A stretch of 15,850 nt of DNA from Desulfobacteraceae bacterium (GTDB taxonomy: Bacteria; Desulfobacterota; Desulfobacteria; Desulfobacterales; Desulfobacteraceae): assembly GCA_022712835.1 (NCBI GenBank), contig JAFLJU010000580.1, forward strand, positions 1 through 15,850, read 5' to 3'. Positions 1-5,635 of this stretch are shown here, piece by piece; within the stretch, counting starts at the first letter, position 1; each line of letters starts with the position of its first letter. The translations under genes were made by a program, and so were the position numbers. The notes below the pieces were generated by a model. The model did no database searches. It had not been told where the DNA came from and saw nothing but the letters and a program-made list of their open reading frames with translations.

Positions 1-726
1 GGGAATGGGAGATAAAAAGTTCAGGGGCACGGCATCAATATCCAGGCGTTTTAATTCAAGGGCCAGCTCCAGTACTTGACGGTTGGTTTCACCGATTCCG
101 AATATCCCGCCGGAACAGATCTCGAACCCGGCTTTTTGAGCTCGTTTGATGGTGTCAACCCGGTCCTTGAAGGTGTGGGTGGTGCATGTTTTTTCAAAAT
201 GGCTTTCCGCAGTTTCAAGATTGTGATGATACCGGGTGACCCCGGCTTTTTTCAAGACGTCAAAATCTCGATCCTGGATGATCCCTAGGGAAGCACAATG
301 GGACAGCCTTTTTTCTTCAAGGCTTGAAAATGCCTGGGCCACCAGATCCACTTCATCGGAACTCAACCCTTTGCCGCTGGTCACAACCGAATACCGGTTC
401 ACAGGTGTATCAGAAAGGCTTTTGGGGATCTGGGTGAGTTCTTCTTTTCCAAGAAGTCCGTAACTTTCGATTTGAGTCTGATGGAATGCGGACTGGGGAC
501 AAAACCCACAGTCTTCCGAGCATTTACCGGACTTTGCATTGCAGATGGTGCATAGATGAATCTTTTTCCCTTTATGGAAATTACGAATCAGGTCCGCCCC
601 GGGCAAAAGATTAAAGACGGCTTCATCCGGTGTTTCGCAAATATCCTCCAGGGTTTTCAAATCAGGCGGGGAATCTGTAATGATTCCCTTGGCAATGGCC
701 AGATAGTGTTCTGTATTCAATGACAT
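1..726 (-). CDS. bioB: Biotin synthase (radical SAM), C-terminus cut by window edge
   Basis: Biotin synthase inserts sulfur into dethiobiotin, the last step of biotin synthesis, in the cytoplasm. The minus-strand frame opens at the ATG 726-724 and stays open to base 1, giving 242 residues of about 330-350. The radical-SAM triad is C69-x3-C73-x2-C76 (CSEDCGFC). Further family marks are YHHNLET, a Cys144 in SHCASLG, and Cys204 in ICSGGIFGIGE. From memory of E. coli BioB these align without gaps at a 16-residue offset, giving the counterparts of Cys53/57/60, Cys128 and Cys188. The position of E. coli Cys97 is Ser113 (YSVVTSGKG), and Cys59 and Cys62 are extra. The counterpart of Arg260 lies beyond the edge. 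GGAAA stands about 8 bases before the start. The gene is divergent from bioA and shares its control region. Identity is secure; the auxiliary cluster type is open. Confidence 0.96.
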   Translation of the reverse strand, partial: MSLNTEHYLAIAKGIITDSPPDLKTLEDICETPDEAVFNLLPGADLIRNFHKGKKIHLCTICNAKSGKCSEDCGFCPQSAFHQTQIESYGLLGKEELTQIPKSLSDTPVNRYSVVTSGKGLSSDEVDLVAQAFSSLEEKRLSHCASLGIIQDRDFDVLKKAGVTRYHHNLETAESHFEKTCTTHTFKDRVDTIKRAQKAGFEICSGGIFGIGETNRQVLELALELKRLDIDAVPLNFLSPIP

Positions 727-750
727 TGGGTAAATTTCCATATTATCGTA

Positions 751-805
751 TTGACTTGTTGTCAGATTTTGGTTAACTAAATAATTTTTAAATGGTTAAC
801 GAAAA
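751..805. promoter_or_regulatory. Divergent bioB/bioA control region with BirA-like operator
   Basis: Two GTTAAC boxes lie at 772-777 and 795-800. Read as an inverted repeat, TGGTTAACT (770-778) and GGTTAACGA (794-802) are separated by 15 bp, which is the architecture of known BirA (biotin repressor) operators: a 9-bp half, N14-16, and a 9-bp half of the GGTT-AC-AA type. Read as direct repeats, TGGTTAACTAAA (770-781) and TGGTTAACGAAA (793-804) match 11 of 12, which is better than the inverted match. A candidate bioA promoter is TTGTCA (759-764) with AATAAT (780-785), spacer 15, which the operator would cover. On the other strand GATAAT (747-742) could be the bioB -10, with no clear -35. Assignment to BirA rests on position between biotin genes and on motif form. 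Confidence 0.7.
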
Positions 806-819
806 TAGCATGGGTTGAT

Positions 820-2109
820 ATGAAACACAATATGGATCAGATAAAAACCTTTGACCGGGAGCATGTATGGCACCCCTACACTTCCATGACGCATCCCTTG
901 AAAACCTATCCGGTTGAATCAGCCGAGGGCGTTTACATCAAGCTTATGGATGGAACCCGGCTTATCGACGGCATGTCTTCCTGGTGGGCCGCCATTCATG
1001 GTTATAATCATCCGGTATTGAATGCGGCAATTGAACAGCAGCTTAAAAAAATGTCTCATATAATGTTTGGTGGTTTGACCCATGAGCCTGCCGTTGATCT
1101 GTCAAAGCTTTTAATCGATATAACACCGGCGACGCTGGATAAAGTCTTTTTATGTGATTCCGGTTCAGTGTCTGTTGAAGTGGCCATCAAAATGGCGCTC
1201 CAGTACTGGCAGTCCCTGAACCTGTCTAAAAAAAACCGAATGATCACTGTTCGGAACGGATACCATGGAGACACGTTTTATGCCATGTCTGTTTGTGATC
1301 CTGTTACCGGCATGCATCATGTGTTTAAAGATGTCCTACACCAGCACTATTTTGCCGATGCACCCGGATGTGCTTTTCATGAGCCCTGGGAGGAAAAACA
1401 CCTGGACTCGATCCGGCGGCTTGTGGAAACCCATCATACGTCCTGTGCTGCTGTTATCCTAGAACCCATTGTCCAGGGTGCGGGTGGCATGCGGTTTTAC
1501 TCTCCCGAGTATTTGAAAAGGGTAAAAGAGTTGTGTACTCAATATGATCTTTTGCTTATCCTCGATGAAATTGCCACAGGATTCGGCCGCACCGGTGAAA
1601 TGTTTGCCTGTCACCATGCGGGTATTGAGCCAGATATCCTGTGCCTTGGAAAAGCATTGACCGGTGGATATCTTTCCCTTGCGGCCACCTTGACTTCCGA
1701 CCGAATCAGCAGGGTGATTTCTGAAGGCGAATGCAAAGGATTCATGCACGGCCCTACGTTTATGGGAAATCCTCTTGCCTGTAGTGTGGCGGCAGCCAGT
1801 ATCCGCCTTCTTTTGTCCCAGGACTGGAAGAAAAGAATCCAAGAAATTGAATCCGGCCTGATCAATGGTTTATCCCCATGCAAGACATCCCACCGGGTCA
1901 AAGATGTCCGGGTGCTTGGCGCCATTGGCGTGGTGGAAATGAAACAAGCCGTAGACATGGAAAAAATTCAGGAAGCTTTTGTCCGGCAGGGTGTCTGGAT
2001 CAGACCCTTTGGCAGGCTGATTTATACAATGCCCCCCTATATTATGGAAACCTTGGAACTTGGCAAATTAACGGAAGCGATTACGCACATCGTTTGTCAG
2101 GAGTCATGA
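820..2109 (+). CDS. bioA: Adenosylmethionine-8-amino-7-oxononanoate aminotransferase (DAPA synthase)
   Basis: BioA transfers an amino group, from S-adenosylmethionine in the classical enzyme, to 8-amino-7-oxononanoate (KAPA), giving 7,8-diaminopelargonate. It is a class III PLP aminotransferase of 429 residues, a normal family length. Visible motifs are WHPYTSM (17-23), GMSSWWAAIHGYNHP (51-65), SGSVSVEVAIK, RNGYHGDT, LDEIATGFGRTG with the PLP-pyridine Asp249, CLGKALTGGY with the Schiff-base Lys278, and HGPTFMGNPLACSVA. The WHPYTSM and SWW motifs are specific to BioA within its class. The start at 820 has only a weak ribosome site, and a second in-frame ATG lies at 832; both leave the conserved core intact. 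It is the first gene of bioA-bioF-bioD, and its TGA overlaps the bioF ATG. It is probably controlled by the upstream GTTAAC boxes. Confidence 0.97.
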   Translation: MKHNMDQIKTFDREHVWHPYTSMTHPLKTYPVESAEGVYIKLMDGTRLIDGMSSWWAAIHGYNHPVLNAAIEQQLKKMSHIMFGGLTHEPAVDLSKLLIDITPATLDKVFLCDSGSVSVEVAIKMALQYWQSLNLSKKNRMITVRNGYHGDTFYAMSVCDPVTGMHHVFKDVLHQHYFADAPGCAFHEPWEEKHLDSIRRLVETHHTSCAAVILEPIVQGAGGMRFYSPEYLKRVKELCTQYDLLLILDEIATGFGRTGEMFACHHAGIEPDILCLGKALTGGYLSLAATLTSDRISRVISEGECKGFMHGPTFMGNPLACSVAAASIRLLLSQDWKKRIQEIESGLINGLSPCKTSHRVKDVRVLGAIGVVEMKQAVDMEKIQEAFVRQGVWIRPFGRLIYTMPPYIMETLELGKLTEAITHIVCQES

Positions 2110-3302
2110 TGAAGTTGTTACAACCTTCTCCACAAAATCAATTCCGGGACAGACTCATTTCCCTTGAAAATAAGGGTCAGTTAAGGTCATTAAAAAATAT
2201 TGGAAAAAGAGAGGGCAACACCATTGAATTTAAAAATACAACCTGCCTGAACCTGTCCTCCAACGATTATTTAGGGCTTTCCACAGACACAGCGCTGTGT
2301 GAAAAATTTTATGAAGGCATGGATAAAGAGAATATGACCCATGAATTTGGACTGGGTTCTTCTTCCTCACGGCTTTTGACCGGCAACTCCGATATTTATG
2401 AAAACCTTGAAAAAAAACTGTGCCGGTTTTATGGCAGGGAGGCGGCCCTTGTCTTTAATAGCGGATACCACGCCAATATCGGAATTATCCCGGCCCTGAC
2501 CGGTAAAAAGGACCTTATCCTGTCGGATGCCTTGAACCATGCCAGCATTGTGGATGGGATCCGTTTGTCAAAAGCCGACTGCATGATTTTTAAACACAAT
2601 GATATATCAGACCTTGCAATGCTTCTTGAAAATAACCGAGCCAACTATGAAACTGTGCTCATCATCACAGAATCTGTTTTCAGCATGGATGGGGATCTTG
2701 CGGACATCCAGGCCCTGATCCAGCTCAAAGAATCCTTTGATACCCTTTTATATGTGGATGAAGCACACTCCGTGGGGATCTACGGCGCCCAGGGCCAGGG
2801 GTTGTGCTATGAAGTTGGTGTCCATGGCAAGATCGATATCCTGTTAGGGACCATGGGCAAGGCATTGGCCTCCCATGGCGCCTATGCAATTACAAGCTGT
2901 CTTCTTAAAGATTATTTGATTAACCATATGCGATCTTTGATCTATACCACTGCGCTTCCGCCGGTGGCTGTCAACTGGAACCGTTTCATCATCCAACACA
3001 TGAATAATTTCAGTGAACACCGCAAAAAGCTTTTCAAGGTTTCCAATGCATTTCGAAATGCACTTGAAAAAAAACACATCCCTTTCCTCGGGCAAAGCCA
3101 TATTATCCCTGTGATAACAAAAAGCAACACAAAGGCTGTGGAACTTTCTATGCTTCTCATGGATCACGGGTTTCTGGCATTTCCAATTCGACCGCCAACA
3201 GTTCCGGAGAATCAGTCCAGAATCCGGTTTTCATTAACATCAGACATTGAATACAAGGACATCGAAAAGGTTCCGGACCTTATTGTGTCCTGTTTGAGGT
3301 AA
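2109..3302 (+). CDS. bioF: 8-amino-7-oxononanoate synthase
   Basis: BioF condenses a pimeloyl thioester with L-alanine, releasing CO2, to form 8-amino-7-oxononanoate. It is a PLP enzyme of the alpha-oxoamine synthase family, 397 residues. Motifs are LSSNDYLGL (49-57), GLGSSSSRLLTGNSDIYENLE (81-101), VFNSGYHANIG, LSDALNHASI with His144, TESVFSMDGD, YVDEAHSVG with Asp217, and GTMGKAL with the PLP Lys251. The ATG at 2109 is preferred because AGGAG (2099-2103) sits 5 bases before it. The adjacent in-frame ATG at 2106 would leave only 2 bases. The frame stays open upstream to 1878, but that part lies inside bioA and shows no family similarity. The ATGA overlap with bioA implies translational coupling. 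KBL (glycine C-acetyltransferase) is the main alternative in this family; the operon argues for BioF. Confidence 0.95.
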   Translation: MKLLQPSPQNQFRDRLISLENKGQLRSLKNIGKREGNTIEFKNTTCLNLSSNDYLGLSTDTALCEKFYEGMDKENMTHEFGLGSSSSRLLTGNSDIYENLEKKLCRFYGREAALVFNSGYHANIGIIPALTGKKDLILSDALNHASIVDGIRLSKADCMIFKHNDISDLAMLLENNRANYETVLIITESVFSMDGDLADIQALIQLKESFDTLLYVDEAHSVGIYGAQGQGLCYEVGVHGKIDILLGTMGKALASHGAYAITSCLLKDYLINHMRSLIYTTALPPVAVNWNRFIIQHMNNFSEHRKKLFKVSNAFRNALEKKHIPFLGQSHIIPVITKSNTKAVELSMLLMDHGFLAFPIRPPTVPENQSRIRFSLTSDIEYKDIEKVPDLIVSCLR

Positions 3303-3308
3303 TAATTT

Positions 3309-3992
3309 ATGGGTTCCATATTTATCAGCGGCATTGACACCGATATCGGAAAAACCATTGCCACAGGTCTTCTGGCAAGATTTTTGTTGAAACAGTCCAG
3401 CGTTATTACCCAGAAACTTGTCCAGACCGGCTGCACAGACGTGTCCGACGACATCGGTGTTCACCGGCAACTCATGGGGTGCGACCTTCTGGAGCAAGAC
3501 AGAAAAGGGCTGACATGCCCCTACCTGTTCCGGCACCCTTCCTCCCCGCATTTGTCGGCAAGTATGGAAGGTCGAAAGATTGATACAAAACACATTATAG
3601 AGGCAACCCTTGCACTTGAAAAGGAATTCACCACCGTTTTGATAGAGGGTGCAGGTGGCCTCATGGTACCGTTGAATTCAAGGACGATGGTTCTGGACTA
3701 TATCATGGAAAACCAGTATCCGGTTGTCCTGGTTGCCTCCTCAAGGCTTGGCAGCATAAACCATACCTGCTTGTCCATTGAAGCCATGAGATCAAGGAAC
3801 ATTCCACTTATAGGAATCATATACAACACCTTTACTCAAAAAGATTTGTTGATCGCAAAAGATTCCATGGAACAAATCCGAACCTTTATGGTTCGTCACC
3901 ACTATCCCGGCAATATAGTGGTGATGGATAAAATTGATTTTTCAAATCTTGAAGATATTGATTTTAGTTGTTTTTTTCCGGATAGAGATTAA
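3309..3992 (+). CDS. bioD: ATP-dependent dethiobiotin synthetase
   Basis: BioD uses ATP and CO2 to close the ureido ring of 7,8-diaminopelargonate, making dethiobiotin, the substrate of BioB. The protein has 227 residues, the usual length. The P-loop is GIDTDIGKT (8-16). Lys36 in QKLVQTG matches the family's catalytic KPVxTG lysine, with Leu in place of the common Pro. PYLFRHPSSPHLSA (71-84) and EGAGGLMVPL (113-122) are the other family motifs. GAGG (3296-3299) lies 9 bases before the ATG and partly inside the bioF stop region, and only 6 bases separate the two genes. It is the last gene of the biotin operon. No strong GC-rich terminator follows it. Confidence 0.95.
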   Translation: MGSIFISGIDTDIGKTIATGLLARFLLKQSSVITQKLVQTGCTDVSDDIGVHRQLMGCDLLEQDRKGLTCPYLFRHPSSPHLSASMEGRKIDTKHIIEATLALEKEFTTVLIEGAGGLMVPLNSRTMVLDYIMENQYPVVLVASSRLGSINHTCLSIEAMRSRNIPLIGIIYNTFTQKDLLIAKDSMEQIRTFMVRHHYPGNIVVMDKIDFSNLEDIDFSCFFPDRD

Positions 3993-4143
3993 GTTTTCTC
4001 AACGGAAATATGGACATAAAAAAGAATACTTGTCTTTTCTTTTTGAAGTGATACGTATAAATGAAATTTCGGGTTCCTAAAAAAAAGGAGATGGGTTCGG
4101 CTACTGTTGTTTCTATAATATAATTATATAAGGGGGGTGTATC
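3993..4143 (+). promoter_or_regulatory. Leader and likely promoter of the cysteine hydrolase gene
   Basis: This 151-bp AT-rich gap holds two overlapping perfect -10 hexamers, TATAAT at 4114-4119 and 4119-4124. A weak -35 (TTCGGC, 4096-4101) stands 17 bp before the second. A strong purine Shine-Dalgarno, AGGGGGG (4131-4137), lies 6 bases before the GTG at 4144 and decides that start. An AT-only potential hairpin near 4020-4045 could weakly end the bio transcript, but it lacks GC pairs. I see no riboswitch-like structure. Confidence 0.45.
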
Positions 4144-4683
4144 GTGTTCGAAATTGATAATTCCGTGATGCTTCTGGTGGATGTTCAGGGGCAATTGGCC
4201 CAGTTGATGCATGATAAGGAAAAATTGTTCAGCTCTCTTGAACTAATGATAAAGGGAATGAAAATATTGAATGTTCCGATTATCTGGATGGAACAGATCC
4301 CTTCCAAGCTCGGGGGCACCATTGATCAACTGTCGTGTCTTATGGAGGGAAATGCTCCCATTGATAAATTTTCATTTTCTTGCTGCCAAGAGCCGAAATT
4401 TGCAGAAAAACTCAAATCTTTGGGCAGAAATCAAGTGTTGCTGACCGGCATCGAAACCCATATCTGTGTTCATCAGACAGGATATGAACTTTTAAACCAG
4501 GGATATCAGGTCCAGGTGGCTGCCGATTGTGTTTCATCCAGAACAAAGGAAAATAAAGAAATAGGTCTTCAGCGATTGGTCCAGTCCGGAGGACAGATCA
4601 CCAGTGTGGAAATGATTCTTTTTGAGTTAATGAAGCAAGCCTCCGGGGATGGATTCAAGCAGATGGTAAAATTGATCAAATGA
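4144..4683 (+). CDS. Isochorismatase-family cysteine hydrolase
   Basis: A 179-residue single-domain protein of the isochorismatase-like fold (the fold of nicotinamidases, carbamoylsarcosine hydrolases and ISOC1/2 proteins). The expected Asp-Lys-Cys triad is visible: Asp13 in LLVDVQ, Lys75 in IDKFSFS, and Cys108 in TGIETHICVHQT. The GIETH stretch just before the cysteine is where the family's cis-peptide lies. The short length and the IETHICV motif resemble the YcaC/ISOC2-type branch, whose substrates are mostly unknown, rather than true isochorismatases, which carry a carrier domain or act in siderophore loci. No siderophore, NAD or pyrimidine gene is next to it, so context gives no substrate. 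It starts with GTG after a strong AGGGGGG site. There is no signal peptide, so it should be cytoplasmic. It is convergent with the next minus-strand gene. Confidence 0.88.
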   Translation: MFEIDNSVMLLVDVQGQLAQLMHDKEKLFSSLELMIKGMKILNVPIIWMEQIPSKLGGTIDQLSCLMEGNAPIDKFSFSCCQEPKFAEKLKSLGRNQVLLTGIETHICVHQTGYELLNQGYQVQVAADCVSSRTKENKEIGLQRLVQSGGQITSVEMILFELMKQASGDGFKQMVKLIK

Positions 4684-4703
4684 TGCAGTTAAAAAGAAAA
4701 AAT

Positions 4704-4731
4704 TAGAAAGCGGATAATAGAAAGCGGATCA
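4704..4731. repeat. Two tandem 14-bp units spanning a stop codon
   Basis: TAGAAAGCGGATAA (4704-4717) is followed directly by TAGAAAGCGGATCA (4718-4731), with one mismatch. The second copy contains the TGA stop of the minus-strand SprA-like gene (complement of 4729-4731). The repeat fills most of the 45-bp gap between the two convergent genes. No GC-rich bidirectional terminator is visible there. Confidence 0.85.
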
Positions 4732-5463
4732 GACAGCCAGGTCGAATGTGCTGGTACTCTCTTCGGGCAGATTGTTTACTTTGATATAGGAATCAGATGC
4801 CAGCTTTTTCTTGCCAAAAGCCTTGGATTCATTGGAGGCTGCCTGTTCTTCTGCCATGAGCTTGGTTAGATCGGAACTGGCCTTTGCTGCCATGGCACTT
4901 GCTTGGGATGCCACTTTTATGTCCTGGCTCGAGGGACTGGCTGGTGCCAGGGCTGAGCGTTTAACCTGTTGCATCTTTTGCAGCGTCGCCCGGGGGTCTC
5001 CCGATATTGCCGAGGTATCAATGCCAACTTCCCCTCCCACGGCGTAATTATTTCCATCCGGCCCGCGTTTATAGGAGAAGCTTGCTCCGGAAGTGATAAG
5101 GCTGCCCCCGGCAGCTATATGCGCCATCTCATGGGTTCTAACATCTGTATCGGTCTGTTTGAGTTCTGTGACCAATCGGAGCTCTTCCGGGGTTAGAAAC
5201 TTGTCTTTGCCTGGGGTCTGTTTTTCTGCTGCTTGCTTTTCAGCGGTTTGCTTTTCAGCAGTTTGCTGCCCGGGTTCAGAATGGGGGTTCTCAGGTTTTA
5301 GAGGATCTTGATTCCCATTGGAAGTTGCCCCGGAAGCAGATTCTGTGTTTGATGGATTCTGTGTTTTCGCGATTTGATTCTGTGTTGATGGATTGGTTGA
5401 ATTCGCACCTAAATATGTATTCCTGGGTGAATAAGGGCTATAGGTTGCTGTATTTATATTCAT
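4729..5463 (-). CDS. SprA-like putative metalloprotease (HEMAH motif)
   Basis: A 244-residue protein matching the SprA-related putative zinc-metalloprotease family (CJM1_0395-like proteins) by its core. The core reads VRTHEMAHIAAGG at 108-120, with HExxH zinc ligands His111 and His115 and Glu112, followed by GASFSYKRGPDGNNYAVGGEVGID and QKMQQVKRSALAPASPSSQD. Physiological substrates of the family are not established as far as I know. Residues 1-85 are Asn/Ser/Thr/Gln-rich, probably disordered, and include four 5-residue repeats (QTAEK type, residues 67-86). I see no signal peptide or membrane segment. A sigma70-type promoter and AGGA 9 bases before the ATG support the start. It lies downstream of rapA on the same strand, 158 bp away, and is probably transcribed separately. 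Confidence 0.82.
   Translation of the reverse strand: MNINTATYSPYSPRNTYLGANSTNPSTQNQIAKTQNPSNTESASGATSNGNQDPLKPENPHSEPGQQTAEKQTAEKQAAEKQTPGKDKFLTPEELRLVTELKQTDTDVRTHEMAHIAAGGSLITSGASFSYKRGPDGNNYAVGGEVGIDTSAISGDPRATLQKMQQVKRSALAPASPSSQDIKVASQASAMAAKASSDLTKLMAEEQAASNESKAFGKKKLASDSYIKVNNLPEESTSTFDLAV
5210..5269 (-). repeat. Four 15-bp in-frame repeats encoding QTAEK-type pentapeptides
   Basis: Inside the SprA-like gene, 15-bp units at 5255-5269, 5240-5254, 5225-5239 and 5210-5224 encode QTAEK, QTAEK, QAAEK and QTPGK. The first three are near identical in DNA and the fourth has drifted. Being multiples of three, the units can expand or contract without breaking the frame. They lengthen the linker before the protease core. 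Confidence 0.85.
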
Positions 5464-5509
5464 GGCGAATCATCCTAAAAATTGGGTCTTCATTTTTTAT
5501 ATTACTTAA

Positions 5510-5537
5510 ATTATAGAGATTTTAAAGAAAATTGCAA
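5510..5537 (-). promoter_or_regulatory. Sigma70-type promoter of the SprA-like gene
   Basis: On the minus strand TTGCAA (5537-5532) and a perfect TATAAT (5515-5510) are separated by 16 bp. The -10 ends 46 bp before the ATG at 5463, leaving room for a short leader with AGGA at 5476-5473. The -35 matches consensus at 4 of 6. Confidence 0.6.
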
Positions 5538-5590
5538 CCCACCTATCATATTTTATATAGGGTCTTTTTCCTTTCTAAGTCTTTTCGGGG

Positions 5591-5635
5591 TCTATTTTTC
5601 AGGGGCTTATTTTTCAGAGGTCTATTTTTCAGGGT
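5591..5635. repeat. Three tandem 15-bp units at the rapA stop codon
   Basis: Units at 5591-5605, 5606-5620 and 5621-5635 read TCTATTTTTCAGGGG, CTTATTTTTCAGAGG and TCTATTTTTCAGGGT. The last contains the rapA stop (TAG, complement of 5622-5624). On the minus strand each unit carries the codons for Glu-Lys followed by a stop (TAG, TAA, TAG) in the rapA frame. A decayed fourth copy may lie at about 5577-5590. Confidence 0.9.

Noticed and set aside
1459..1842. Antisense ORFs within bioA, and similar ones opposite cheA and cheB
   Set aside because: They mirror strongly recognised genes, have no family motifs of their own and no ribosome sites.
1878..2105. Upstream extension of the bioF reading frame
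   Set aside because: It lies wholly inside bioA in another frame, shows no BioF similarity, and a good AGGAG site fits the ATG at 2109.
4020..4045. Rho-independent terminator after bioD
   Set aside because: The potential stem is almost entirely A-T with a poor loop, so it is not convincing.
5591..5635. CRISPR-like array
   Set aside because: Units are directly adjacent with no spacers and only 15 bp long; no cas genes are present.
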